This document shows positions 42,932-54,903 of a DNA stretch of 64,000 nucleotides, in pieces. Position 1 is the first letter of the stretch. Each line of letters opens with the position of its first letter. The notes below the pieces were generated by a model. It saw nothing but the letters and a program-made list of their open reading frames with translations, made no database searches and had not been told where the DNA came from. Both the position numbers and the translations under genes were made by a program. The stretch comes from an uncultured Roseateles sp. Lineage in GTDB: Bacteria; Pseudomonadota; Gammaproteobacteria; Burkholderiales; Burkholderiaceae. The stretch covers positions 11,083 through 75,082 of the forward strand of contig CAMLKW010000002.1 of the NCBI GenBank assembly GCA_946480605.1, in the 5' to 3' direction.

Positions 42932-43702
42932 TCACGACCGTGCCACATCGGCCAGCGCCCGCCGCGTCTCGTCATCCGTCGGAAACAGGTGCTCCACCTT
43001 CAGCGACGCCAGCGTGATGTCCAGCGGCGTGCCGAAGCTGGTGATGGTGGAGAAGAAGCTCAAGGTCCGCCCGTCGGCCGCGCGCAGGCGGAAGGCCAGC
43101 ACCGGCAGGTTGCTGCTGCCTTCAGCCGCCGCCCAGGGCTGCAGCGTGGGGCGCAACTCGTCCAGCAGCGTGCGCAGCCGCGGCAGGTGCTCGGCCTCGC
43201 GGCTGGCGCGGGCCCACATCTCGTTGCACAGCCAGGCCTCGTCCACGCACAGCGCGCGCAGGCCGCCGGGCACGAACATGGCACGCAGCAGGTTCATAGG
43301 CTGCCCCAGCAGCGCCTCCGCCTGCGGGCCCATCAGCGCCAGCAGCCGCGCCACGCCGGCGTTGGCCATGACCACGTTGTACTCGCCATCCAGCACCAGC
43401 GCCGGCGCGGCGCCGTCGGCATGGATGAGCTGCTCCAGCGCGGCGCGCACCGGCGCCATCTCGGGCGCGTCCAGCGCGCGCTCGGCGTGGGCGGGCGCGT
43501 AGCCGGCCGCGAGCAAGGCCTGGTTTCGTTCTTCCAGCGAGGCGCCCAGCGCGTCAAGCAGCGCGATCAGCGTCTCGCGGCCGGCGCGGGCGCGGCCGGT
43601 CTCGATGCAGCTGAGGTGGCGCTGCGACACGCCGGCGCGCAGCGACAGCTCCAGCTGGCTGACGCGGCGCGACTTGCGCAGGGTGGCGAGGGTGGCGGTC
43701 AT
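42932..43702 (-). CDS. XRE-family regulator with MmyB-like ligand-binding domain
   Basis: 256 residues from the ATG at 43702. HTH: RRVSQLELSLRAGVSQRHLSC, then IETGRARAGRETLIALLDAL. The rest is an MmyB-like domain (ALVLDGEYNVVMANAGVARL, NLLRAMFVPGGLRA). Divergent from the DUF2834 gene, which it may control. Confidence 0.9.
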   Translation of the reverse strand: MTATLATLRKSRRVSQLELSLRAGVSQRHLSCIETGRARAGRETLIALLDALGASLEERNQALLAAGYAPAHAERALDAPEMAPVRAALEQLIHADGAAPALVLDGEYNVVMANAGVARLLALMGPQAEALLGQPMNLLRAMFVPGGLRALCVDEAWLCNEMWARASREAEHLPRLRTLLDELRPTLQPWAAAEGSSNLPVLAFRLRAADGRTLSFFSTITSFGTPLDITLASLKVEHLFPTDDETRRALADVARS

Positions 43703-43814
43703 GCGGCGCATTCTGCGGTGCGCGGGCGCGCGACGGCGATGACCTCCGAGGTCATTGCGGCGATGCGCGCGGTTGCCGAGCATGACGCCACCTTCAACCC
43801 TCATGGAGAAAGCC

Positions 43815-44126
43815 ATGCGACCCGCACTGATCCTCGTCTTCGCCGCCTTCGGTGCCTACTCGCTGTACGCGATGTGGGAGATCGGCTACTTCGGCATCTG
43901 GCAGGCCGGCATGGCCAACATCGGCACCTGGCAGCTGCTGCTGGACTTCGTCATCACGTCGCTGCTGCTCGTGGGCTACATGGCCCGCGACGCACGGCAC
44001 ACCGGCCGCACGCTGTGGCCTTACGCGTTCGTCACGCTCACGGCCGGTTCGTTCGGGCCGCTGCTGTACCTGCTGCTGGCACCGCGCGAAGCCGGCGCGC
44101 GGCCGGGCCGCGAGGCGACGGCCTGA
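43815..44126 (+). CDS. DUF2834-type small membrane protein
   Basis: 103 residues from the ATG at 43815, after GGAGAA. Three hydrophobic segments: LILVFAAFGAYSLYAMW, LLLDFVITSLLLVGYMA and a PYAFVTLTAGSFGPLLYLLL end. Inner-membrane protein of unknown function. Confidence 0.8.
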   Translation: MRPALILVFAAFGAYSLYAMWEIGYFGIWQAGMANIGTWQLLLDFVITSLLLVGYMARDARHTGRTLWPYAFVTLTAGSFGPLLYLLLAPREAGARPGREATA

Positions 44127-44142
44127 ACCGTGGCCCGCCCGC

Positions 44143-44712
44143 TCAGGCCGGCTCCACGACCACGCGCGGCCAGCGCTCGGCGTAGCGCTTGCTCGCGCAG
44201 CGCTGCCGGTAGGTCTGGACGCTGACGCGCGCCGGGTTGCGCCGCACGCGCATGCCCAGCAGGTCGGCCAGGCCCAGCGGCGCAATGACGTGCAGCGCAT
44301 CCCGCGCGTCCAGCCACACGCCCACGGCCGTGGCGGGCTCGGGCCAGCTGGCAATGGCCTCGTCCAGCGAGCGCAGCGGCGGCACCGCATGGCCGAAATG
44401 CTGCTCGAACCACAGGTGCACGCCGGCCTGGTTGGTGACCTCCCAGGGCAGGTCGAGACCCTGCCGCTGCAGGCGCTGCTGCAACGCGGCGTCACGGGCG
44501 CGATCGAGGTCGGCGGCGCAGAAGTAGGCGAAATCCACGTCGGCCAGCGCGCTGGGCCGGACATGGCCGTGCAGCGCGTCCCACACCAGGTTGCGCAGCG
44601 CCCCGGCACCGATGCACCAGGAGTCCAGGCCCAGCTCGCGGCCCGCGCGCAGCGCGGCCATGAACCAGGGCGTGGCGCGCACCAGCGCCTTGACGCGATC
44701 CTGCTCGCTCAA
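44143..44712 (-). CDS. Nucleotidyltransferase family protein (DUF925)
   Basis: 189 residues starting at TTG 44712, which overlaps the ligase stop. WCIGAGALRNLVWDALHG and DVDFAYFCAADLDRARD show the GxG...DxD nucleotidyltransferase signature. Substrate unknown. Confidence 0.82.
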   Translation of the reverse strand: MSEQDRVKALVRATPWFMAALRAGRELGLDSWCIGAGALRNLVWDALHGHVRPSALADVDFAYFCAADLDRARDAALQQRLQRQGLDLPWEVTNQAGVHLWFEQHFGHAVPPLRSLDEAIASWPEPATAVGVWLDARDALHVIAPLGLADLLGMRVRRNPARVSVQTYRQRCASKRYAERWPRVVVEPA

Positions 44713-46370
44713 GAGGCTTTCTCGCGCTCCTGCAGCGCCCGCCACATGACCTTGCCGGTGGCGCTCTTGGGCAGGCTGTCGGCAAACTCGACGACGGCGG
44801 GCACCTTGTAGGCGGCCATGTGATCGCGGCACCAGGCGCGCAGCGCGTCGGCGCTCAAGGCTTCGTGGCCCGCGCGCCGCACGACGATGGCCTTCACCGT
44901 CTCGCCGCGGTAAGCGTCGGGCGCCGACACGATGCAGGCCTCGGCGATGCCCGGGTGGGCGTGCATCAGGTTCTCCACCTCGCTGGGCCAGACCTTGAAG
45001 CCGCTTGCGTTGATCATGCGCTTGAGCCGGTCGGTCATGAAGAAATAGCCATCGGCGTCCACGTAGCCGATGTCGCCGGTGCGGAAGAAGCGCTTGCCGT
45101 CGAAGTCCATGAAGGCGGCCTCGGTCGCGTCGGGCCGGCCCCAGTAGCCGTCGAACACCATGGGGCCGTGCACGATGATCTCGCCGCTTTCTCCGGGCGG
45201 CAGCTCCTGACGCGTGTCGGGGTCGATGACGCGCGCGTCGCAACTCAGGTAAGGCACGCCCAGACACTGCTGCTTGGGCGCGTCGTAAGGGTTGCCATGG
45301 CTGGGCGCGGCGGTCTCGGTGAGGCCGTAGCCCTCCATGTAGCGCAGGCCCCAGCGCTGCCACAGGCGCTCGGCCACCGCCTGCGGCATGGCCGCGCCGC
45401 CGCCACCGATGGTGACGATGCTGGACAGGTCGAACTGGTCGACCTGCGGGCTGGCCAGCATGTCGATGACCATGGTGGGGATGTTGGTCCAGCGCGTGAC
45501 GCGGTACTGCGCGATGAGGCGGGCCGCGTACTCGCGCTGCCAGCGCGGCATCAGCACCAGCGCGGCGCCGCAGGCCAGCGCGCCGTGCATGACGACGACG
45601 ATGCCGGTGATGTGGAACATCGGCAGCACGCCCAGCACCACGTCCTCGTGGCAGGCATTGGCCCACAGGCTGCCCGCGAACACGTTGTGCTGCAGGCTGC
45701 TGTGGCGGTGCATGCAGCCCTTGGGGTGGCCGGTGGTGCCGCTGGTGTAGGGCAGCAGGGCGAGGTCGTCGGCACCCACCTCGGTGACGGGGGGTGTGCC
45801 GGTGCAGGCCAGCGCGTCGGCCCAGGGCGTGGCGCCGGCGGGCAGGGCGATATCGGCTCTCAGCCAGTCGGCCCAGCCGGGCGGCAGTGACGCGCCGTCG
45901 ACGCGCCCATCGGGCAGCACCTCGGCCAGCCGCGTGACGAGCAGGTCATGCGCCGCCATGCCGGCAGACAGCCACTCGGCCGTGAGGTCGCTGCTGGTGA
46001 TGGCCAGCACGGCGCCGCTGTCGGCGATGAGGTGCTTCAGCTCCGCGGCGCGGTTCATCGGATTGACGGGCACCACCACCGCATTGGCGCTGAGGATGGC
46101 GTAGTGCGCGACGACCAGCTGCGGGCAGTTCTGCAGCCCCACCAGCACGCGGTCACCCCGGCCGATGCCGCGCTCGGACAGCCAGGCGCCCAGCCGCTGC
46201 ACCTGCGCCAGCAGTTCGGCGTAGGTGGTCGCGTGGCCCAGGAAGTGCAGCGCCGGCCGCTGCGGGAAGCGCCGCGCGCTGACCGCCAGGTTGTCGGGCA
46301 GCGCCGTCGCGGGCGGCGCGATGGCGTGGGGCACGCGGGCGGGCCAGAACCGGTGATGGGCGCGGGTCAT
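44709..46370 (-). CDS. AMP-dependent (fatty) acyl-CoA ligase
   Basis: 553 residues from the ATG at 46370. AMP-binding motif LLPYTSGTTGHPKG, ANL core YGLTETAAPSHGN, hinge TGDIGYVD and KRMINASGFKVWPSEVE, and the C-terminal Lys in SATGKVMW. It activates a carboxylate as acyl-AMP then acyl-CoA; a medium- or long-chain fatty acid is likely but not proven. Coupled by ATGA overlap to the EamA gene. Confidence 0.93.
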   Translation of the reverse strand: MTRAHHRFWPARVPHAIAPPATALPDNLAVSARRFPQRPALHFLGHATTYAELLAQVQRLGAWLSERGIGRGDRVLVGLQNCPQLVVAHYAILSANAVVVPVNPMNRAAELKHLIADSGAVLAITSSDLTAEWLSAGMAAHDLLVTRLAEVLPDGRVDGASLPPGWADWLRADIALPAGATPWADALACTGTPPVTEVGADDLALLPYTSGTTGHPKGCMHRHSSLQHNVFAGSLWANACHEDVVLGVLPMFHITGIVVVMHGALACGAALVLMPRWQREYAARLIAQYRVTRWTNIPTMVIDMLASPQVDQFDLSSIVTIGGGGAAMPQAVAERLWQRWGLRYMEGYGLTETAAPSHGNPYDAPKQQCLGVPYLSCDARVIDPDTRQELPPGESGEIIVHGPMVFDGYWGRPDATEAAFMDFDGKRFFRTGDIGYVDADGYFFMTDRLKRMINASGFKVWPSEVENLMHAHPGIAEACIVSAPDAYRGETVKAIVVRRAGHEALSADALRAWCRDHMAAYKVPAVVEFADSLPKSATGKVMWRALQEREKAS

Positions 46371-47239
46371 GCAGTCGTCTCCGTCTTGCGGGCCACCACG
46401 AGATAGACGCCCAGCAGCGTCACGCCCATGCCGGCGATGGCTTGTGCGCCGAGTGTCTCGCCGAACAGCAGCCACGCCATCACCGAGGTGACAGAGGGCA
46501 CCAGGTACATGGTGCTGGACACGGCCGTCACGCGGCCGTGGCGCAGCATGTAGAACATCAGGCTGATGCCGCCGGCCGTCAGCACCAGGATGCTCCAGGC
46601 CATCGCGATGAACACGTCGCGCATCCATTCGATGCGCATGGGTTCCAGCGCCCAGGCCAGCGGCAGCGTGACGGCCAGCGACGCCGCGAACTGCACCACC
46701 TGGCCAGTGCGCAGGTCGAAGTGCGGCACGAAACGCTTCTGGTACAGCGTGCCGCCGGTGATGGCCAGCAGCGCCATCAGGCACAGCAGCAGCGGCGTGC
46801 CCAGGCCGGCGCCGAGGTTGAGCTTGTGCCAGATGACCAGCAGCACGCCCGCCAGTCCCAGGGCCACGCCCAGCCACTGACGCGGCGCGACGCGCTCGCC
46901 GATCAGCGGCGCCAGCGCCGCGACCAGCACCGGCTGCAGGTTGACGATGAGGGCTGCGGTGCCGGCCGGCAGGCCCTGGCGGATGGAGACCCAGACGCCT
47001 CCCAGGTAGATCGCCTGGATGGCGATGCCGGCGAGGGCCAGGTGGGCCATGTGGCGCACCGGCGGCCAGGCCGCACGCGCCGCCAAGGCCAGCCCCAGCA
47101 TCAGCGCCACCACGCCGGCATAGCGCCAGGCCAGGAAGGTCAGCGGGTCGGCGTAGGGCGCGGCCAGCTTGGCGACGATGTAGCCGGTGGCCCAGATGAA
47201 GATGAACAGCGGCGGTGCGAGGCGGTCGAGCAGGGACAT
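46367..47239 (-). CDS. EamA/DMT-family transporter
   Basis: 290 residues with about ten hydrophobic segments and two EamA repeats (FIFIWATGYIVAKLAAPYAD in the first; TAGGISLMFYMLRHG in the second). Inner-membrane metabolite exporter; substrate unknown. First gene of the pair with the ligase. Confidence 0.93.
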   Translation of the reverse strand: MSLLDRLAPPLFIFIWATGYIVAKLAAPYADPLTFLAWRYAGVVALMLGLALAARAAWPPVRHMAHLALAGIAIQAIYLGGVWVSIRQGLPAGTAALIVNLQPVLVAALAPLIGERVAPRQWLGVALGLAGVLLVIWHKLNLGAGLGTPLLLCLMALLAITGGTLYQKRFVPHFDLRTGQVVQFAASLAVTLPLAWALEPMRIEWMRDVFIAMAWSILVLTAGGISLMFYMLRHGRVTAVSSTMYLVPSVTSVMAWLLFGETLGAQAIAGMGVTLLGVYLVVARKTETTA

Positions 47240-47246
47240 GCGGCCA

Positions 47247-47465
47247 TCATGCCCGCGCCGCCCCAGCCGGGCGCTGGTCATCGGCCGCGATCAGCTCGCG
47301 CAGGCAGCGCAGGCACAGGCACTGGCCGGGGTAGTCGTGCGCCAGCTGCGCGCGCAGCGGCTCGGTCAGGCGGATGCCGAAGCAATCGCATTGGCCGGCA
47401 TTGGCGCCGCATTCAAAGCCGCCACCGCAGCGCGGGCAACTGGTGGCCAGCGGCACGCCGCTCAT
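47247..47465 (-). CDS. Cysteine-rich CWC family protein
   Basis: 72 residues. CPRCGGGFECGANAGQCDCFG and QCLCLRCL give the family's metal-binding Cys pattern. Overlaps the DUF1801 gene by 4 bp. Function unknown. Confidence 0.85.
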   Translation of the reverse strand: MSGVPLATSCPRCGGGFECGANAGQCDCFGIRLTEPLRAQLAHDYPGQCLCLRCLRELIAADDQRPAGAARA

Positions 47466-47860
47466 GCGCGGCTCTCGCGCAGCGCGGCGTCGCAAAGCTC
47501 GCCCAGCACGCCCATGTCGATGTCGGACAGGCGCTTGACGTAGATGCAACCCTTGCCGGTGCGGTGCTTGCCCAGCCGTGCCAGCAGCGCCGCGTGCGTG
47601 CTGGCGTCGCAGCTCAGGTAGAGGCTGATCTCGGCCTTGCCACTGGCGAAACCGATCTGGAAGATGTCGCCCTCGCGGCCGCTGTCGTAGACGTAGTGGC
47701 GGTGGCCGAAGCCCACCATGCGGCCCCACATGACGGGCGGCTGGCCGCTGGCGTGCTGCATCAGCGCGATCAGCGCCCGGCAGTCGGCCGCGCGCGCCTC
47801 GGGCTGGGCCGCGCAGTAGGCCTGGACGTCGGCGTCGGTCGGGACGGTCTTGTTGGCCAT
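47462..47860 (-). CDS. DUF1801 domain protein
   Basis: 132 residues from the ATG at 47860. The VMWGRMVGFGHRHYVYDSGREG and SLYLSCDAS regions fit the DUF1801/YdhG-like fold. Small cytosolic protein, function unknown. Confidence 0.88.
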   Translation of the reverse strand: MANKTVPTDADVQAYCAAQPEARAADCRALIALMQHASGQPPVMWGRMVGFGHRHYVYDSGREGDIFQIGFASGKAEISLYLSCDASTHAALLARLGKHRTGKGCIYVKRLSDIDMGVLGELCDAALRESRA

Positions 47861-47873
47861 GCTGCGCTCCGGG

Positions 47874-48563
47874 TCAGAGCGGCGATTGTGGATCGTCGAA
47901 CGGGGGCAGCGGCGTGGCCCGCGCCAGCGCCATCCAGGTTGGGAAATCGGGCTTGCACGCCTGCCGCGGCGCCGGTCGTGCAAGCTCCAGGTGGCTGTCG
48001 TGGCCGATCAGCACGCCGTACTCGGCCGGGATCTCCTCGGGCTCGGCGATGCCGGCCTTGATGACGAACCAGCACTGGCCGCACAGCGCGCGGTAGGCGG
48101 CGGACTTGGCCGGGCGGCGCAGCTCACCCAGCAGGTCGGCGCGGCTGACCTTGATCTCGTGGATGGCGGGTTCGAGGTAGTCCTCCACCGTGCTGTGGCG
48201 GATGGAGTAGACGTCGGGCATGGCGTTGACCCACAGCGTCTTGCCGTCCTCACCGGGCAGCCCGGCACGCAGCGCAAGGCCGCGCCAGGCGATGCGGCCG
48301 GCGCGCTGCATCTCCGTGGCCACGCGCTCGACCAGGCCCTCGTGCGCATCGCGCACCGCGCGGTTGCGGGTCAGCGATTCGGCGATCAGCGCCACGCCGG
48401 TGTCGGTCACACGCAGGCGCTCGCGGCCGTCGGCCTCCTGCAGCCGCTCCGCCCAGCCGGCCGCCAGCAGCTCGACCTCGACCAGGTCCTGACAGGGCCA
48501 GCCGGCGCTGCGCCAGAGCTGGCGCAGGCGCTGCAGGTGCAGGCGGGTAGGTGTCGAGGGCAT
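47874..48563 (-). CDS. Hypothetical protein with possible nuclease-like core
   Basis: 229 residues. The N-terminal third looks like a winged HTH (LVEVELLAAGWAERL); then VNAMPDVYSIRHSTVEDYLE and AIHEIKVSRADLLGEL give a D...ExK layout similar to MmcB-type DNA-repair proteins. Annotation is tentative. Same strand as the DUF1801 gene, 13 bp apart. Confidence 0.65.
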   Translation of the reverse strand: MPSTPTRLHLQRLRQLWRSAGWPCQDLVEVELLAAGWAERLQEADGRERLRVTDTGVALIAESLTRNRAVRDAHEGLVERVATEMQRAGRIAWRGLALRAGLPGEDGKTLWVNAMPDVYSIRHSTVEDYLEPAIHEIKVSRADLLGELRRPAKSAAYRALCGQCWFVIKAGIAEPEEIPAEYGVLIGHDSHLELARPAPRQACKPDFPTWMALARATPLPPFDDPQSPL

Positions 48564-48591
48564 GGCGTGATCTTCGCGCCGGAATTGAAAA

Positions 48592-48618
48592 AGCCCCCGG
48601 CCGGTGGGCGCGGGGGCT
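48592..48618 (-). terminator. Rho-independent terminator of the DUF4397 gene
   Basis: AGCCCCCG pairs with CGGGGGCT across an 11-base loop. Read on the minus strand it is followed by TTTTT. It lies 20 bp after the stop of the DUF4397 gene. Confidence 0.8.
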
Positions 48619-48638
48619 GTTTGCCGAAGCGGCGTGGC

Positions 48639-49964
48639 TTACGGGCGCTCGCGCTTGGGCAGGGCGCTCATGCCCGGCACCGGCGAGTTGGTCGTGGCCG
48701 TCGTGGCGGTGTTGGGCACCGCGAAGAAGGTCCAGACGCTGTTGGCCGGGAAGGCCAGCGCGGTGTTGGTGTAGATGGGCGTGGCCGAGGTCGGCACCGT
48801 CACGTCCACCTGCGAGCCGGCCGTGGAGCCGATGCTGTTGGGCGTGGAGGCCGTGCCGGGCAGCACGTTGGACGCGACGGAGCTGAAGTCGACGTTCAGC
48901 GACACGCCCGAGGTCTGCGTGGCAATGGCGTTGACCAGGCGGACCTTGACGTTGCCGCTGACGGTGGGCAGGCGGTTGTCGTCGTCCAGCACCGACAGCT
49001 TGGGGTCGGCCGGGTCGCCCCAGACCAGCAGCGTGGTGTCCTTGCCGGCGGTCAGCGTCGGCGCCGTGAACGTGCGCGCAGCGCCGTTGACGTTGACGTT
49101 CAGCGTGCTGGCGCCGGAGGCGGTCGTCACGTAGTCGCTGATCAGCGGGCTGATGGCCGTGCTGAACATCTGCTGGCCGTTGATGGTGGCGCCGACGGTG
49201 CCGCCGTTGGCCAGCGCCGCGACGGTGCGCACGCGGCTCTGCGTGTTGGCGAAGTTCTTGACCGCGCCCTTTTGCACCAGCGTGATGCCGTTGACCAGCA
49301 CGCCGCCATCGGAGGCGGTCAGGATCAGCGTGTTGACGCTGGCCGAGTCCAGGGTCACGGCCGGGATGTCCAGGCGCAGGTCGCTGCGCTTGTTGTAGCC
49401 GGTCACGCGGACACGGAAGGTGCCCGAGTTGATCTGGATGTAGCCGCTGCCGGCGCCGCCGGACAGGTTGGTGGTCAGCGCGGTGGCGGTGTCCAGCGCG
49501 TCGGTGGCGGTCGTCACGTAGACGTCCAGCGCGCCGGCGTCGGGGGCCAGGTTCAGCACCAGCAGTTTGGCCTTGTTGGCCTCGGGCACCGTCTCGGCTT
49601 CCTGCAGCAGCGTGGTGCGCACGGCACCGGCGAAGCCGTAGGTGATGTAGGTGTAATTGGTGTCGCCACTCAGCGAGGGCGTCGTCGCGGCGATGCTGGT
49701 GCCGACGTCGCTGGTCAGCACCTTGGTGGCCGTGTTGTTGGTGTCCACGCTGCCGTACTCGCCGGCGGTGGCGTAGGCGACCTTGCTGTTGATGGTCTTG
49801 TCGTTGACCGTCAGGTCCAACTGCGCGTAGGAACGCGTGGCGTTGAGCAGGCGCACCTGCGTGTTGCTGCCGCCACCGCCGCCGCCGCCGCAGGCGGTCA
49901 GGAAGGCCGTGGCCGACAGGCTCAGCGTCAGGACCAGACGGGTGGTCCAGGGGGTGAATCGCAT
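48639..49964 (-). CDS. DUF4397 domain lipoprotein
   Basis: 441 residues. Lipoprotein signal with lipobox ATAFLTAC and a poly-Gly run after the Cys. Two or more DUF4397 beta-sandwich repeats (VRLLNATRSYAQLDLTVND; VRLVNAIATQTSGVSLNV). Probably a surface-attached, outer-membrane-anchored protein. Followed by a clear terminator. Confidence 0.9.
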   Translation of the reverse strand: MRFTPWTTRLVLTLSLSATAFLTACGGGGGGGSNTQVRLLNATRSYAQLDLTVNDKTINSKVAYATAGEYGSVDTNNTATKVLTSDVGTSIAATTPSLSGDTNYTYITYGFAGAVRTTLLQEAETVPEANKAKLLVLNLAPDAGALDVYVTTATDALDTATALTTNLSGGAGSGYIQINSGTFRVRVTGYNKRSDLRLDIPAVTLDSASVNTLILTASDGGVLVNGITLVQKGAVKNFANTQSRVRTVAALANGGTVGATINGQQMFSTAISPLISDYVTTASGASTLNVNVNGAARTFTAPTLTAGKDTTLLVWGDPADPKLSVLDDDNRLPTVSGNVKVRLVNAIATQTSGVSLNVDFSSVASNVLPGTASTPNSIGSTAGSQVDVTVPTSATPIYTNTALAFPANSVWTFFAVPNTATTATTNSPVPGMSALPKRERP

Positions 49965-50027
49965 CGAAAACTCTCCGAAAAAACCAAACCGCCGGGCCGA
50001 TCGCCTGAAACGCGGACTCGCGATTAG

Positions 50028-52208
<2,181 letters not shown>

Positions 52209-52220
52209 CCGCCGGCGGCT

Positions 52221-52427
52221 TCAGCTCTGGGAGAGCTCCCACAGCTGGTACAGCGTGTCGCAGTCCTGCTCGGAGACTTCCAGGCCTCGGGACAGGTCGA
52301 AGCTGGAGTCGTACCAGCCGCAGTCGATCTTGGGCGTGCTGGCGGCGCCATTCACGGGACGCGTCGGCACGACCTGCGGCAGCTTGGAATTCACCCAGGG
52401 GAACTGCGAGGAGCTGAAGAATTGCAT
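52221..52427 (-). CDS. Small hypothetical protein
   Basis: 68 residues ending IDCGWYDSSFDLSRGLEVSE and DCDTLYQLWELSQS. Soluble, with two Cys; it reads as a conserved small Burkholderiales protein. No function known. Convergent with fadH. The next 170 bp hold no gene. Confidence 0.6.
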   Translation of the reverse strand: MQFFSSSQFPWVNSKLPQVVPTRPVNGAASTPKIDCGWYDSSFDLSRGLEVSEQDCDTLYQLWELSQS

Positions 52428-52596
52428 GGCGGTCTCCGGTTTGAGGGGGCCGACGTCGTGGAAAACGTCACACCCTCAGCATCGGCGCCAGGCCTTTTCC
52501 CGCCCATCACCCAGAGGGCGGAACGAAGAGGGGGCCAGCGCCCCACATCCCCCCGGCTCCCCCCAAAAGAGGGATTAAAAATGGGGTCGGAGTCAA

Positions 52597-53277
52597 TTAC
52601 TCCCGCATGCGGCTCAGCTCACGATGGGCATCGCTGCCTATCCAGCGAGCGGACTTTTCGCATCGCTGCGCGAGCGTTTGCGCCAATGTGAGCGCGGGCT
52701 CACGCAAAGCCGGGCTGCGCTTGCCGATCTGGCGCAGCGCCCAGTTGACGGCCTTCTTGACGAAGTTGCGCTCGTCGCCGGCCGCGGCTTCGACGAGCGG
52801 CAGGCGGGCCAGGAAGTCGGCGTCCGGCCGCGTCTTCTGGTGCACCGCGGCGACCGCCAGCAGCGCGAAGCCGGCGCGCTTCTCGAACTCGGGTTCACGG
52901 GCCGCCCAGCGCGGGATGGCGTCCCAGGCGAGCGGGCTCTTCACGAAGGCGTTCAGGCAGGCCTGGTCGCAGACGTCCCAGGCCCGCATGCCGGCGACCC
53001 AGTGGTCCATCTGCTCGACGGTCAGCTTCGCCGGCTCGGCCACCAGGCCGGCCAGGATCTGCGCGTCGGGAATGCCGCTGTCCCACAGCGCCAGCGCCAG
53101 TTCGTGGTCACGGCCGAACTCGCGCCCCAGCGCGCGCAGCGTGGGCACGGCCAGGCCCAGCCGCCCCGCGCCGGTCAGGCCGAAGCGGGCAATGCCTTCC
53201 AGCTGGTCGGGGCGGGCCTGGGCGCGCAGCGCGGCCAGCGCTTCATCCACCCGGGTTCCGTACTTCTTATTCGGCAT
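52597..53277 (-). CDS. AlkD-like DNA alkylation repair protein
   Basis: 226 residues from the ATG at 53277. HEAT-like repeats typical of AlkD: GVAVPTLRALGREFG-type start (LAVPTLRALGREFGR), ELALALWDSGIPDAQILA, NWALRQIGKRSPALRE. It removes cationic alkylated bases. No known partner adjacent. Confidence 0.9.
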   Translation of the reverse strand: MPNKKYGTRVDEALAALRAQARPDQLEGIARFGLTGAGRLGLAVPTLRALGREFGRDHELALALWDSGIPDAQILAGLVAEPAKLTVEQMDHWVAGMRAWDVCDQACLNAFVKSPLAWDAIPRWAAREPEFEKRAGFALLAVAAVHQKTRPDADFLARLPLVEAAAGDERNFVKKAVNWALRQIGKRSPALREPALTLAQTLAQRCEKSARWIGSDAHRELSRMRE

Positions 53278-53343
53278 GCACGGATTCTGCGGCGCGCGGC
53301 CGAAGCAGAATGACGGCTTCGACACGATCGACCCACTGCACCG

Positions 53344-54897
53344 ATGAAGCTCACCCCTCGCTTCGCCGCGCTGGCTGCCGCAGCCCTGCTGGCCACCGCG
53401 CCCCTCGCCCACGCAGCTGCGGGCCCCGGCCCGGGCGTGTCCTGGCAGGCCGCCGCGGCGGACGCCGACATCGACCACGCGTTCGCGCGGGCCAAGGCCG
53501 ACAAGAAGCCCGTGCTGCTGTACTGGGGCGCCAAGTGGTGCCCGCCGTGCAACCAGCTGAAGGCCACGCTGTTCAACCGCGCGGACTTCATCGAGCGGAG
53601 CAAGTCCTTCGTGGCCGTGAGCATCGACGGCGACGCGCCCGGCGCGCAGAAGCTGGGCACGCGCTTCAAGGTGCGCGGCTACCCGACGCTGATCCTGTTC
53701 AACCCCAACGGCCACGAGATCACGCGCCTGCCGGGCGAGGCCGATGCGGCCCAGGTGATGTCGGTGCTGCAGCTGGGCATGTCCAGCGGCCGCCCGGTGA
53801 AGGCCGTGCTGGCCGACGCGAAGGCGGGCAAGAAGCTGTCGGCCAACGAATGGCGCCTGCTGGGCTTCTACGGCTGGGAGACCGACGAGCAGCAACTGCT
53901 GCCGGTGGGCCAGCGCCCCGCCACGCTGGCGCAGCTGGCCAAGGCCAGCGAGGGCGCCGATGCCGAGACGGCCACGCGGCTGTGGCTGAAGTCCATCGGC
54001 GCGCTGGGTGAAGGCAAGACGGCCGACGCCAGCCAGCTGCCGCGGCTGCGCGCCGTGCTGGCCGACGCCGCCCAGGCCCGCTCGCAGGCCGATGTGCTGA
54101 CCAACGAGACGGCCGACCTCGTCAAGGCGCTCACGCCGCAGGCCGGCGATGCGCGCAACGCGCTGGTGGCCGAGTTCGACGCCGCGCTGAAGCGCCTGAA
54201 CGCGGACGCGACACTGTCCCGTGCCGACCGGCTGAATGCGCTGCAGGCCCGCATCGAGCTGGCCCGGCTGGCTAGCGCCAAGGACGAGGTGAATCCCACC
54301 GGCATCCCAGCGGCCCTGCTGGCCGAGGCCCGCGAGCAGACCGCCCGCGCCAACCGCGAGATCACCGACGGCTACGAGCGCCAGGCCGTCATCACCCAGG
54401 CCGCCTACGTGCTGGGCCGCGCCGGGCTGTGGAAGGACAGCGACGATCTGCTGAAGTCCGCGCTGGCCCGCAGCCACTCGCCCTACTACCTGATGAGCCA
54501 GCTGGGCGGCAACGCCCGCAAGCAGGGCCGCAAGGCCGATGCGCTGCGCTGGTACGAGGAAGCCTTCAACAAGAGCGAGGGCCCGGCCACGCGGCTGCAG
54601 TGGGGCTCCAACTACCTGGGCGCGCTGGTGGAGCTGAGCCCGGAGGACACGCCGCGCATCGAGAAGGCTGCGGCCCAGCTGTTCGCCGAGGCCGAGAAGG
54701 ACCCCGGCGCGTTCTACGAACGCAGCGAGCGCTCGCTGAAGAAGGTGGCCGACCTGCTCGCCGGCTGGAACAGGGGCGCCCCGCAGGCGGCGGCCGTGGG
54801 TCGGCTGCGAGCCCAGCTGGACGGTGTCTGCGGCAAGCTGGACGGCAGCGACGCCAAGGCGAAATCGGCCTGCCTGGGCCTGATGAAGAAGGCCTGA
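53344..54897 (+). CDS. Periplasmic thioredoxin-family protein
   Basis: 517 residues. Signal peptide (RFAALAAAALLATAPLAHA), thioredoxin domain with the redox motif WCPPC (WGAKWCPPCNQLK) and cis-Pro loop VRGYPTLILF, then about 350 helical residues resembling TPR repeats. Possibly a thiol-disulfide protein with a scaffold domain. Followed closely by the DUF3667 gene. Confidence 0.87.
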   Translation: MKLTPRFAALAAAALLATAPLAHAAAGPGPGVSWQAAAADADIDHAFARAKADKKPVLLYWGAKWCPPCNQLKATLFNRADFIERSKSFVAVSIDGDAPGAQKLGTRFKVRGYPTLILFNPNGHEITRLPGEADAAQVMSVLQLGMSSGRPVKAVLADAKAGKKLSANEWRLLGFYGWETDEQQLLPVGQRPATLAQLAKASEGADAETATRLWLKSIGALGEGKTADASQLPRLRAVLADAAQARSQADVLTNETADLVKALTPQAGDARNALVAEFDAALKRLNADATLSRADRLNALQARIELARLASAKDEVNPTGIPAALLAEAREQTARANREITDGYERQAVITQAAYVLGRAGLWKDSDDLLKSALARSHSPYYLMSQLGGNARKQGRKADALRWYEEAFNKSEGPATRLQWGSNYLGALVELSPEDTPRIEKAAAQLFAEAEKDPGAFYERSERSLKKVADLLAGWNRGAPQAAAVGRLRAQLDGVCGKLDGSDAKAKSACLGLMKKA

Positions 54898-54903
54898 CGC
54901 CCC